Origin: CAYOZN01 sp964408455
GTDB taxonomy: Bacteria; Planctomycetota; Phycisphaerae; UBA1845; UTPLA1
Direction of reading: 5' to 3'
Length of the DNA stretch: 64,000 bases
Assembly (NCBI GenBank): GCA_964408455.1
Contig: CAYOZN010000002.1
Coordinates: forward strand, 62,001-126,000
The notes beneath the pieces were generated by a model. The model was not told the DNA's origin and ran no database searches. It was given only the letters and a program-made list of their open reading frames with translations. Within the stretch, counting starts at the first letter, position 1, and every line of letters begins with the position of its first letter. The position numbers and the translations under genes were made by a program. Positions 25,080 to 34,533 of the stretch are shown piece by piece.

Positions 25080-27719
25080 ATGAAGACCGAAATGGATCAG
25101 ACACGCAACATTCGACTGCTGCCGGCCGGTGTGGGCATCGTCCTGCTGGCCGGTTGGGCCCTCTTCACATACGGCTATCTTGCCCAGTCGTATCTCCACG
25201 GCGGGTTGTCCGCCGTCAGCCTCGCGGTTCTTGGCGTCGCACCGCTGGCACTTGGCGCCATCGCGATTTCATCCTGGCGCAGACGCCCCCAGACCACCGG
25301 CCTACGCCGATGGCTCGAAGAGCACACCGATGCCGTCGATGCCATACCCGAGACGCACATCGGCTGGTGGATCGCGCTCGTCTCCGGCCTGGGCCTCTAC
25401 ACCGAGCTGATGATCATCCGCGTTCATGGCTCCTACTTCCATCTCTTCGCCTACTTCAAGAATGTCAGCCTCATGTCCTGCTTCCTCGGATTGGGAATGG
25501 GCTACATCCTTGGCGCCCGGCGCCCGCTCACCACGCCGCTGGCACTGCCCATGCTCGCCGCGCAGATCGCGGCCATGTATCTGCTTCGCTCGCGCGGCGT
25601 GGCGACCGGCCTTCAGAACCCCATTTCCGAGCAGCTGACGCTCGGGCTCGCGCAGGCCGAATCGCTGGCCCACATCATCACCGTTTACGGCTTCGTCGTG
25701 CTCGTCTTCGCCTTCAACGCCCTCTGCTTCGTGCCCTTCGGCCAGATCGCTTCGCGCCTCATGCTGCGGCGGGAAAAGCTCGACGCCTACGGCTGGAATC
25801 TGGCCGGCAGCCTCGGCGGCATTCTCCTTTTCACGCTCGTCTCCTTTGCCTGGACGCCGCCGCCGGTGTGGCTGTTTTTTCCGGCCGCGGCCCTGGTGCT
25901 GCTCTTCCGGCGGGAATTGAAGTCGCTCGCCGTCGCCGCCGTCGCAGGCCTGGCCATCGTCGCCTTCCTTTCATACCCGTTCGTGCCGCACCACATCGAC
26001 GTCTTTTCGCCGTATCAGATCCTCACGCTCAAGGGCAATCGCGACTCGGGCATGAAGGTCGACGTCAACAACATCTACTATCAGCGCATCCTCAACCTCT
26101 CCGACGGCAACGTGAAGGATAAGCCGCACCTGGCCGAGTGGCGCGACTACTACGCGCTGCCCTATCGCTTCAAGCAGAACCCCGACGACGTGCTCATCGT
26201 CGGCAGCGGCACCGGCAATGACGTCGCCGCGGCACTCAGACATGGCGCCGGCCACGTGGATGCCGTCGAGATCGATCCCGCCATCCTCCGCTTCGGCCGC
26301 GTGCTGCACCCCGAAGGGCCTTATCAGAGCGAAAAGGTGACGGCCCACGCCACCGACGCCCGCGCCTTCATTCAGTACACCGGCAGCACGTACGATCTCA
26401 TCGTCTACGGCCTGCTCGACAGCCACACCCTGCTCTCCGGCAATGCCGGCGTCCGGCTCGACAGCTTCGTCTATACCGTCGAGGCCCTGCGCGAGGCCAG
26501 ATCGCGGCTCAAGCCCGGCGGCATCATCTCGCTCAGCTTCTCCATGGTTCGCCCGGAACTGGGCCGCAAGCTCTACCTCATGCTCCAGCAGGCCTTCGAT
26601 GGGAAATCGCCGGTCGTCTATGAGACCGGCTACGATGGCGGATACTGCTATTTGATCGGCGACGATCTCAATGCCACATCCACGGCACTCCCGGCCAGCC
26701 TCCGCGACGTGACTGCCCTCTGCGCAGATCCCGGCGTCCACGCCGATCTCGCCACCGACGATTGGCCTTTCTTCTACATGGGTGTGAGAAAGTACCCCGC
26801 CTCATACCTGCTGCTCATCGTGGTCCTGCTCGCCGTCTCTTCGATCTTCGTCTGGCAGCTCGGCCTGCGGGCGCCCGCCGGCTTCTCCAGCCGGCCCAAA
26901 TTCACGCGCCGCCGGCCCGCCCAGCCCGCCAGCCAGGCCCCCTGGGGCCAGAGTTCCGTCGGCCTGTTCGGAGGCACGCCACCCGCCGCCGAGCCGGCCG
27001 CCGCCCGGTCGCTCGATCCGGCGTCGCCCGCCATCCGTTTCAGCCCCGCCTGCTTTTTTCTCGGGGCCGGCTTCATGCTCGTCGAAACCAAGGGCATCAC
27101 CGAACTCGCGCTCGTCTTCGGCAGCACCTGGATCGTCATCTGTGCCGTCATCACGGCCATTCTGCTGCTGGCCTACGTCGCCAACCTGCTCGTCATGCGT
27201 CACGGCGCGCCGCGCCTCGAAATTGCCTACAGCCTGCTGATTGTCTCGATCACCGCCGGACTGCTTGTATCTCGTGAAAACATGTCGATGTTCGGCGAAT
27301 GGCCGGCGCGCATCGGGCTCACCGTGCTCCTGACGCTGCCGCTCTTCTTCGCCGGCTTCGTATTCTCGTCCGAATTGAAGGCGTCTTCCTCCGTCGCCGT
27401 CGCGCTCTCATCCAACCTGCTCGGCGCAATGCTCGGCGGATTCCTCGAATACAACGCGATGTACTTCGGCTATCGCTCGTTGTACGTCCTGGCCATGGCG
27501 ATGTACGGTTTCGCCTTCGTCTTTGCCTGGCGCGAACGCGCCCTGGCCGCCCGTCAGCTGGAATTGCAGAAGTCCGCCGCCCAAAGCCCGCAGGTTGCGC
27601 CCGATGCGGATCAGACGGCCGGACCGGAGTCGCAATGGTGGCACCAGCTGGCGGACCAGGCCGCCGATGCGCCCGCGACACCCGCAGAATCCGCGCCAGT
27701 CGGCGATGGGCGTGAATAA
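25080..27719 (+). CDS. Polytopic membrane protein with spermidine-synthase-like methyltransferase-fold domain
   Basis: 879 residues from ATG 25080 (GGAAGG upstream). About nine hydrophobic segments fill residues 10-310. A soluble domain with the Rossmann SAM/decarboxy-SAM site, VLIVGSGTGNDVAAALRHGAGHVDAVEIDP split over about residues 370-400, is followed by YDLIVYGLLDSHTLLSG. More hydrophobic helices follow from about 570 to 820, and the end is a polar Ala/Gln tail. This arrangement, a spermidine-synthase fold embedded between transporter-like helices, recurs in uncharacterised planctomycete and proteobacterial proteins. An aminopropyl transfer is possible, but the usual substrate residues were not verified. 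It follows the tRNA gene by about 210 bases. Confidence 0.75.
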   Translation: MKTEMDQTRNIRLLPAGVGIVLLAGWALFTYGYLAQSYLHGGLSAVSLAVLGVAPLALGAIAISSWRRRPQTTGLRRWLEEHTDAVDAIPETHIGWWIALVSGLGLYTELMIIRVHGSYFHLFAYFKNVSLMSCFLGLGMGYILGARRPLTTPLALPMLAAQIAAMYLLRSRGVATGLQNPISEQLTLGLAQAESLAHIITVYGFVVLVFAFNALCFVPFGQIASRLMLRREKLDAYGWNLAGSLGGILLFTLVSFAWTPPPVWLFFPAAALVLLFRRELKSLAVAAVAGLAIVAFLSYPFVPHHIDVFSPYQILTLKGNRDSGMKVDVNNIYYQRILNLSDGNVKDKPHLAEWRDYYALPYRFKQNPDDVLIVGSGTGNDVAAALRHGAGHVDAVEIDPAILRFGRVLHPEGPYQSEKVTAHATDARAFIQYTGSTYDLIVYGLLDSHTLLSGNAGVRLDSFVYTVEALREARSRLKPGGIISLSFSMVRPELGRKLYLMLQQAFDGKSPVVYETGYDGGYCYLIGDDLNATSTALPASLRDVTALCADPGVHADLATDDWPFFYMGVRKYPASYLLLIVVLLAVSSIFVWQLGLRAPAGFSSRPKFTRRRPAQPASQAPWGQSSVGLFGGTPPAAEPAAARSLDPASPAIRFSPACFFLGAGFMLVETKGITELALVFGSTWIVICAVITAILLLAYVANLLVMRHGAPRLEIAYSLLIVSITAGLLVSRENMSMFGEWPARIGLTVLLTLPLFFAGFVFSSELKASSSVAVALSSNLLGAMLGGFLEYNAMYFGYRSLYVLAMAMYGFAFVFAWRERALAARQLELQKSAAQSPQVAPDADQTAGPESQWWHQLADQAADAPATPAESAPVGDGRE

Positions 27720-27790
27720 TCCTTCAGGGCCGGCCCGTGAGTCCGGCCGATAGGCTCCCGGCCGCCGTCCGAAAGTGCGGCTCGCGCGTC

Positions 27791-27832
27791 AGTAAAAAAC
27801 AAAGGCGGGACGCCCGTGTCAGGCGTCCCGCC
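27791..27832 (-). terminator. Rho-independent terminator for the 1626-aa gene
   Basis: A perfect 11-bp stem (GGCGGGACGCC at 27804-27814, 7-base loop, its complement at 27822-27832). Read on the minus strand it is followed by TTTGTTTTTTACT, a proper U-rich tract. It lies about 65 bases after the stop of the minus-strand gene ending at 27897. The plus-strand side has only an A-rich flank, so it is mainly a minus-strand terminator, though the stem would also form in transcripts of the converging gene. Confidence 0.88.
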
Positions 27833-27896
27833 GGTGTTCAGCTGTGGGATTCAGGTCTGACGGCGAGCTTGTCGCCCACCGCCCGCCAGCCGCGCT

Positions 27897-30800
27897 TTAC
27901 GGGGCCAGCAACAGATCGACGACGCCCTGAATGTCTGCGCCGTTGATCAGGCCGTTGTCGTCCATGTCGTACACGCACAGGGCGCCGGGGCCCGGCTCGT
28001 CCGCCAGAAGCTGGTTGACGAACTCGGAGACGACAGGCGTCGGTGGCGAGCAGTCATCCGGGATGCCGTTGACGTCGCAGTCTTCGGCAGTGCCCAGGAT
28101 GATATCGAGCGCATCGTTCACCTCGTTGCCGTCGCAGTCGGCCTGCGAGCCGGTATAGACGGTGAGGAACAGGGCGAAATCATCGTCGTCCACGTCGCCG
28201 TCCTGATCGACGTCGTGCACGGCACACGCATCGTCCGGCGTGTACGGGCCCGGCCCGTAGCAGCTGCCGAAGTGGGCGAGATCGGGTTCGGAGACGACGT
28301 TGTCGCCGCTCGCGTCAAACTCGCGCCGGCCGAGCGAATCGAGGAAGGCAAGGACCAGATCCTTGTCGGTGCTGCTCAGCTCGGCAAAGGCCAGGGCCGA
28401 GGCCGCTGCCTCGCTGCCGGGCGAGTTGTGCCATGAAATGGCGGCCAGCACGCGCTCAGCGAACGTTGAGCCCACCGCACGGCCGTCGTGCAGCATCGGA
28501 TCGCGCAGGCGAACGCCCCAGAGCGACGGCGTGCGCATATCGGTCTCGGCCCCGCCGCCCTGTTCGATGCCATCCGCCAGTCCGCCCATGTCGTGCAGCA
28601 GGAAGTCCGAGTAGGGCTTGATGACCTTGTTGGACAGTGCTGCTTCCGGCGCCGCGCCCGTCGTAAATGTCGGGATGTGGCACTTGGCGCAACCAATCGT
28701 CGTGAAGATCGCCTCGCCGGCCATGCCGGACTTGGGCGTCTGCGGCGGGGGAGCCAATAGCCGCTGGAAGTCGGTCACCCGGTCGATGAAGTGTGGATTG
28801 CCGGGCACGCCATCCTCCGGACCATCCTCCGGATCGGCGACCGTGTCGCACTCCGCCAGCGTGGGCGGCCGGATGCCGTTGGGATCGTTTTCATCCTCGA
28901 AGAGGCGGTTCGTCAGGCCCATTTCCATCAGCGAGGCATCGCCCGAGAAAGTGAGGACCGTGGCCACCTGCGCCTTCCAGCCGAAGCGGCCGACGCGCTG
29001 CGGGCCGGCCGGCGTCTCGGCCGGAAGGACCATGTGTGCAATGCCGCTGACACCGGGCGGCGGTGTCGTCGCATTGACAAGAATGTCCGCGTCCGGAATC
29101 GCCTCGACCAGGCCCGCACCAAACGTGGAGTTGGTGATGCGCTGGGCAATCACGTTGGCCTCCGGCGGGATCACTTCCTGGCATTCGAGCGAGATGCCCG
29201 ACGACTGCAGCAGCGAGCCGCCGTACTGTTCGAGCGAGTTGAAGCCGTCCTTCGTCGCCTCTCCGAAGCGCGTCACCAGGATCGTGCCCGAACCGCCGAG
29301 GCCGCCCGCGTTGTGGCAGGCGCCGCACGAGTTCTGATTGAAGATCGGCCCCAGGCCCGCGGCGGGCTGCAGCACCGTGTCGAACTTGACTTTGCCGGCG
29401 TTGAAGCGGTCGATCAGATCCTGGCTCAAGCCCAAGACCGGTTCACCGGCCGCCGGCTGAAGCGCGATCGGGCACGTGTCGGTGTCCTCGTCGCAGTTGT
29501 CGCAGGGCGGCGTGCCCGGCTGGCACTCGCCGTTCATGCAAACCTCGGCGCCATTGCAGAATTCGCCGTCGTCGCAGTCGACGTCCTCGGCGCACTCCTC
29601 GCACGTCTGCGTGCCTTCGTTGCAGGCCGAACCGGCACAGGGAAGCCCCGTCCCGCTGGCCGGCAGTACGTTGTCAAACACCGAAACGCCGGCGCCGAAC
29701 TGACCGTCAGCGCTCATGGTGCCGAAGCCGATCTGGTGCGCCCCGGCGCCCACCAGCGCTTCGAGGTCGATCGAGAAGTGGATCGGCGATGCCGTTTCGT
29801 TGTCGTTGTTGATCGTGCCGAAGTCGCCCTGGCCGGGAGCAGGAATCTCTGCCCCCAGCGTGCCGTTCTGGTTCAGACCGTAGAATACGCCGTCCACGTA
29901 GAAGACCGGCCGGTCCCAGGTACCCGTATCGCTGCTCTGATAGCTGAGCAGGTCGAACTCGAGATTCGCGCCGTACAGGTCGACAGTCGTCTGCGAGGCA
30001 AAGGTAAACCCGCCTGCTCCGGCATTCGGGCCGGTCACGTTCAGGTTTCCGCCGAAGGTGATGGCGCCGCCCTGAGAAATATCCGGCGACCACGAATCGC
30101 CGTTGTCGAACGCGCCGTTCAGGACGCCGGTCACGGCCGGCGCCGGCTCGCACTCTCCGGCGATGCAGCGCTCTGCACCGTTGCAGAACACGCCGTCGCT
30201 GCAACCCGCGTCATCGACGCAGCCCACGCAGGCGTCGCCCGCCTCGTCGCAGGCCAGGCCCAGGCCCGCGCACGGATCGCCGCTCGATGAGCACTCGCCG
30301 TCATTGCACGACTCGCTGCCGTTGCAGAACAGGCCGTCGTCGCAGTCTCCGTTCGTGATGCAGTCCACGCAGGCATCGGCATCCTCGTCGCAGAACTGCC
30401 CCGGACAGGGATTGACACCCGATTGGCACTGGTTGTTGACGCAGGTCTCCACGCCGTTGCAGAAGGCCCCGTCGTCGCAGTCGCCGCCGTCCACGCAGTC
30501 GTTCTCGCAGATCGTCCGGAAGACACGGAAGGTATCGATCGCCGACTCGGTGACCGAGTTGTTCGGGCTGTCGCTCGTTCGGAAGCGGACGTACACCGTC
30601 GCCGTCGGTACCACGTAGTCGCTCACCGTGAACGAGTGCACCTGCCATTCGCGATTGGTGCCCGTGATGCTGCTGACCACGGTCCAGTTGCTGCCGTCGT
30701 TGCTGATCTCTGTGACCAGCGGATCGACGATCGAGCCCTGCTCGTCGCTGGAATAATGCCAGCGGGCATAGCTGACCACCGCGTCGGCGCCGTCCAGATC

Positions 30801-32777
30801 CAGCACGGGCGAGCGGAGAATCGTCGTCCCGTTATCCACGTCGTTGTTGCGCGCGTCGCCCGAGCCGGGATACTGCTGCGTGACGTAGCAGAACACATCC
30901 GGCGAGGAGTCGAAGTCGTTGTCCGGCTGGGCGAACAGGCCCGAGCCGATCGGCCAGATCGTTCCGATGGGGTCGACCCGCGTCCAGGCGCCGCCGGTCA
31001 GGCCGCCTTCGTTGGTAATGGTCCAGTTCGGATTGGGCGATTCAAACTTGTCTTCCAGAATCACCTCTTCGCCCACGGCCGACAGCGCCTCGTAAGTCGA
31101 TGACGGCGCGCCGTTCGGATCGCTGAACGTCTGCGCGTTCGTCGTCTGCACCGTCATGTAGTAGCGCACCGTGGACGTGCAGGGAACGCCGGGAAGGCTG
31201 ACGATGTACGTGTTGGGCTCGTCCTCGGCCATGGCCGTTTCGACGAACGGCCCGCCATCCACCGAAACGAACTGTCGCCCCGTGCCGCTGGCCGGTGTCA
31301 GTCCGATGGCAGTCACCTTCCAGCGGAAACTCGTCGGCGTGTTGGGCGGCAGCAGGGCCGGCTGACCATCCGGGAAGCTGAAGTTGACGGACTGCGGCGG
31401 CTGGTTGATCCAGATGCGTGTGCCGGAGCAGAGCCCCTGGAACATATCGACCCAGCCGTCGCCGTTGATGTCCAGCACTTCCACGTCGTGAATGCCCAGC
31501 GGCACCCATGGCACCGGATTGCCCTGCTCCTGCAACGTCACGTTCGGCAGATTGCCCAGATTTCGATACATGTGGGCAACGCGCGAGCACCCGGGCGAAT
31601 CCACGTCCACGTCGCAGATGATGACGTCGTTCAGACCGTCGTTGTTGAAGTCCGCAAAGCGCTGGTTGCCGCCGAAGTTGCCGTCCGATCCCTGAAACGT
31701 AATCGTCGTGAACGTGGCATGACCCTGGGCGTTGTTGCCCTGGTTGATCATGTACTTGTCCTGGCCGTCGTCCGAAACGATCAGGTCCAGTTTGCCGTCG
31801 TTGTTGAGATCGCCGGGCGTGACGTGGTAGGGGGCCTGCGTGTAGATCACGCTGTAGAAATTGAAATGGCCGACGTTGTTGGGATCGTTGTAGGAAATCG
31901 AGATGTGGCGCGGGGCGTTCAGTGCCGTGTCTCGCAGGACGTCGTTGAGCCCGTCCCCGTTCATGTCCACGATGTGGGCCGCCACGCCGAAGGCCGAATT
32001 CAGCATCTGCGACGTCATGCGCGACGTGTATGTGTCGGTGAAGAAGCCGCTGCCGTCGTTGAGCAGCAGGCGGTCATTCACGTCGATGGCCTCCTGCGTC
32101 GGACCGGTGTCGTAATCGCCGAAGTAAAGCTCGGGGAAGCCGTCCCCCGTCACATCCCCCGCGCCGACAGAGCAGAACCGCGGCGTGGCGTTGGGCGAAC
32201 CGGAGATGGCCGTAAACTGCGGAATGCGGGGCTCTTCATAGCGGAAGCCGAGCCAGTCACCGTTGACATCATCGCCCAGGTTGATATACACGCGCGGGTG
32301 TGAGATGGTCTTTGGAAGGCCGTCGCTGAGCGTCACCGCCGTGACGAAATCCAGCCAGCCGTCCATGTTCACGTCGGTGACCACCACGTCCCGATCGTTC
32401 GTCAAATCGAGAAGCCCGTTGCCACCGTCCGATGCGTCCGTGCCATAGTCGGCGGTCCGATCGACGAACACGCCGTCGATGGCGTGGCCGTCCGCCGTGC
32501 CCTCAAACATGAACAGCACGTTGCGCCTGCGGCCGGTCGTCGTGAAGGGCTGCTTGCGAACGACGATGATGTCCAGATCGCCGTCCTGGTCGAAGTCGCC
32601 CTTCGCCATGTCCTTTTCGTCGGGGTCGTTAATCCCGACACCCGGTTCAGCGACCAGCCGCTGCGCGGTCTGGTCAACGAACGTCACCCATCCCCCGCCC
32701 GGACCGGCGAATGCTGCACTGGAAATTGTCAATGCGACGACACTGGCCAGGCAGAACGCGGCGCACAACCTCTTCAT
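27897..32777 (-). CDS. Giant secreted mosaic protein: FG-GAP propeller, Cys-rich repeats, di-heme oxidoreductase, dockerin-like tail
   Basis: 1626 residues. A signal peptide (MKRLCAAFCLASVVALTIS) precedes residues about 30-480, an FG-GAP/VCBS beta-propeller with many DxDxDG-like calcium loops. Residues about 480-750 hold beta-sandwich domains. Cys-rich units of the type CDDGxFCNGxExC occur three times at about 757-890. A further beta domain of roughly 150 residues comes next, then a fourth such unit near 1060-1095. Residues about 1130-1500 resemble a di-heme cytochrome-c peroxidase-like oxidoreductase, with CGACH at 1151-1155 and CAKCH at 1363-1367. The last 120 residues carry dockerin- or EF-hand-like repeats (DVDQDGDVDDDDF, DCDVNGIPDDC, DMDDNGLINGADI). 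It is probably outer-surface or extracellular; the substrate is unknown. Confidence 0.85.
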   Translation of the reverse strand: MKRLCAAFCLASVVALTISSAAFAGPGGGWVTFVDQTAQRLVAEPGVGINDPDEKDMAKGDFDQDGDLDIIVVRKQPFTTTGRRRNVLFMFEGTADGHAIDGVFVDRTADYGTDASDGGNGLLDLTNDRDVVVTDVNMDGWLDFVTAVTLSDGLPKTISHPRVYINLGDDVNGDWLGFRYEEPRIPQFTAISGSPNATPRFCSVGAGDVTGDGFPELYFGDYDTGPTQEAIDVNDRLLLNDGSGFFTDTYTSRMTSQMLNSAFGVAAHIVDMNGDGLNDVLRDTALNAPRHISISYNDPNNVGHFNFYSVIYTQAPYHVTPGDLNNDGKLDLIVSDDGQDKYMINQGNNAQGHATFTTITFQGSDGNFGGNQRFADFNNDGLNDVIICDVDVDSPGCSRVAHMYRNLGNLPNVTLQEQGNPVPWVPLGIHDVEVLDINGDGWVDMFQGLCSGTRIWINQPPQSVNFSFPDGQPALLPPNTPTSFRWKVTAIGLTPASGTGRQFVSVDGGPFVETAMAEDEPNTYIVSLPGVPCTSTVRYYMTVQTTNAQTFSDPNGAPSSTYEALSAVGEEVILEDKFESPNPNWTITNEGGLTGGAWTRVDPIGTIWPIGSGLFAQPDNDFDSSPDVFCYVTQQYPGSGDARNNDVDNGTTILRSPVLDLDGADAVVSYARWHYSSDEQGSIVDPLVTEISNDGSNWTVVSSITGTNREWQVHSFTVSDYVVPTATVYVRFRTSDSPNNSVTESAIDTFRVFRTICENDCVDGGDCDDGAFCNGVETCVNNQCQSGVNPCPGQFCDEDADACVDCITNGDCDDGLFCNGSESCNDGECSSSGDPCAGLGLACDEAGDACVGCVDDAGCSDGVFCNGAERCIAGECEPAPAVTGVLNGAFDNGDSWSPDISQGGAITFGGNLNVTGPNAGAGGFTFASQTTVDLYGANLEFDLLSYQSSDTGTWDRPVFYVDGVFYGLNQNGTLGAEIPAPGQGDFGTINNDNETASPIHFSIDLEALVGAGAHQIGFGTMSADGQFGAGVSVFDNVLPASGTGLPCAGSACNEGTQTCEECAEDVDCDDGEFCNGAEVCMNGECQPGTPPCDNCDEDTDTCPIALQPAAGEPVLGLSQDLIDRFNAGKVKFDTVLQPAAGLGPIFNQNSCGACHNAGGLGGSGTILVTRFGEATKDGFNSLEQYGGSLLQSSGISLECQEVIPPEANVIAQRITNSTFGAGLVEAIPDADILVNATTPPPGVSGIAHMVLPAETPAGPQRVGRFGWKAQVATVLTFSGDASLMEMGLTNRLFEDENDPNGIRPPTLAECDTVADPEDGPEDGVPGNPHFIDRVTDFQRLLAPPPQTPKSGMAGEAIFTTIGCAKCHIPTFTTGAAPEAALSNKVIKPYSDFLLHDMGGLADGIEQGGGAETDMRTPSLWGVRLRDPMLHDGRAVGSTFAERVLAAISWHNSPGSEAAASALAFAELSSTDKDLVLAFLDSLGRREFDASGDNVVSEPDLAHFGSCYGPGPYTPDDACAVHDVDQDGDVDDDDFALFLTVYTGSQADCDGNEVNDALDIILGTAEDCDVNGIPDDCSPPTPVVSEFVNQLLADEPGPGALCVYDMDDNGLINGADIQGVVDLLLAP

Positions 32778-33104
32778 AATGATATGACTCCCTACCCTGA
32801 TCAGATTGGTTGAACAGAATACCCACCCGCACCCCGAAGATGGCGGGGACGGAGAGAATCCCTGTCAGGCCTACGGGGCTATCTTAAACGACTGACCGCG
32901 GCGATACACGCAATTTCCCCGGCCTTTTTCGGACGAGACTCGCTCAGATGAAGAATGGATCGCGCGACAAAGTGCGCGCCAGCCGGCGTCGAATGAGTCG
33001 TAAAATACTGCTAATGCGAAATTTGCGCCGACTCGGGTGGTGGCGAAGTGCAGGGCCGCCCGCGCGTAAGCGATTATTCCGATCCGATTATCGTCAGAGA
33101 GCTT
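32778..33104. other. Intergenic region, nothing recognised
   Basis: The 327 bases upstream of the giant protein gene presumably carry its promoter. The stretch around 32990-33030 is AT-richer. No RNA gene, convincing hairpin with T tract or coding frame was found. Confidence 0.4.
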
Positions 33105-34400
33105 TCAGCGAAGGCGTCCCGACCGGAATCGTCGTCGCACCGCCAACAGACAGGCCACTGACAGCGCGGGCGCAACCCCACCAAGCCCGCAAAGATCCAG
33201 AAGCGCATCCACCGGAGAACCCGGCTCATTACCGTTGCCGTTCGCGTTGTTACCGCCCGGCAACGGCTCATCCTCGCCATAGCTGATGCGCATCACCCTG
33301 CCGCCGACCACTTCGCAGTAGTAGAGCGACCCGTCCGGCGCCTGCACCAGGTCGACCGGCGCTCCCTCCGTCTGGGCGAATTCCTCGTGGCTGGCGACCG
33401 TGTTGCCGTCCAGTATGACGCGGTAAATCCGATTGAGCGTGTACTCGATCTGGAAGAGATTGCCTGCATACTCACTCGGAAAGTCAGCCCCGGTATAAAA
33501 GACGATCCCGCACGGCGCCGAGCCCTTGTCGTGGTACTCGTAAATCGGCGGCGTCAGCTCCGGATGCTGGTCCGCATCCGTCAGACCCTCCACGATTGGC
33601 CAGCCATAGTTCTGACCGCCTTGAACGAAGTTGATCTCCTCGCGCCGAACGGCATCGTCCGATCCCAGGTCCACCGCAAACATCCGGCCATCCGGTGCAA
33701 AGCAGAATCGGAATGGATTGCGAAATCCGTAGGCGAACGCAGCCCGCGGCGCCCCGGTCGGCGTGCTGAACGGATTGTCCTCCGGCGTACTGCCGTCGGG
33801 ATTGATGCGGCAGATCTTTCCCGCAAGGCTGGACAGGTCCTGGCCCCGATCCGGATCGGCCGTATCCCCGACCGAGAAGTACAGCTTTCCGTCCGGGCCG
33901 AACGCAAGGCCGCCTCCGTTGTGAAGCGCTCCCGTCGACGGGATGCTCGCGCGGATTACCGTGCTGTCCGATGCCACGCCGCCGCCGTCGGTAAACCGGA
34001 TGATGTGCTGCTCGCCGTCCGACACCGTCGCAAAGACATACACGTAATGATTGGTCTCGTAGTCCGGATCGACCGCCAGTCCCAGAAGCCCGCTTTCCAG
34101 AAAGTCATAGACCTCGATCTCGGCAAACGGCGCATCCAGCAGCGTGCCGTTCTCGACCACGCGGACGCTGCCACGTTTCTCGGCCACAAACAGTCGGCCG
34201 CCGGGCGTGATGCCGATCGCCGTCGGCTGTTCGAGCCCCTCCGCGACCTGCGTCAGCCGGAAGTCCCCCGGTGCCAGCACCTGCTCCGCATCGGCAGTTC
34301 GCACCGCAAAACACGTGACGATCGCGGCCAGCAGCGCCGCCCGGATATCCAGGCGTCGCACGCGGCCGGCAGGCGAACGCTGGTGCGGCATGTCTACCAT
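33105..34400 (-). CDS. Secreted PQQ-dependent sugar dehydrogenase (glucose/sorbosone dehydrogenase type) with C-terminal anchor
   Basis: 431 residues. A basic N-terminus and hydrophobic signal (AALLAAIVTCFAVRTADA) are followed by a six-bladed propeller. It has QVAEGLEQPTAIGITPGGRLFVAE at the start, ALHNGGGLAFGPDGKLYFSVGD with the likely catalytic His, and YGFRNPFRFCFAPDGRMFAVDLG. These are typical of soluble PQQ aldose dehydrogenases. The end has an Asn/Gly-rich linker (GGNNANGNGNEPGS), then DLCGLGGVAPALSVACLLAV and a basic tail, resembling the C-terminus of the beta-helix protein at 14675. The enzyme would oxidise sugars outside the cytoplasm; PQQ supply is not encoded here. Confidence 0.85.
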   Translation of the reverse strand: MVDMPHQRSPAGRVRRLDIRAALLAAIVTCFAVRTADAEQVLAPGDFRLTQVAEGLEQPTAIGITPGGRLFVAEKRGSVRVVENGTLLDAPFAEIEVYDFLESGLLGLAVDPDYETNHYVYVFATVSDGEQHIIRFTDGGGVASDSTVIRASIPSTGALHNGGGLAFGPDGKLYFSVGDTADPDRGQDLSSLAGKICRINPDGSTPEDNPFSTPTGAPRAAFAYGFRNPFRFCFAPDGRMFAVDLGSDDAVRREEINFVQGGQNYGWPIVEGLTDADQHPELTPPIYEYHDKGSAPCGIVFYTGADFPSEYAGNLFQIEYTLNRIYRVILDGNTVASHEEFAQTEGAPVDLVQAPDGSLYYCEVVGGRVMRISYGEDEPLPGGNNANGNGNEPGSPVDALLDLCGLGGVAPALSVACLLAVRRRFRSGRLR

Positions 34401-34533
34401 CGCTTCGAATCTCCAGAGTCAAATCAGGCAGGCGTGCTTCGATCGCGCGCGTCCGGCAGACGCCGCGGCGCAACAGATCGGGGCCGCGCGTCATGCCGCT
34501 GGCACGAACGTTCTCGCGAGGCAGTTCCCGGCA

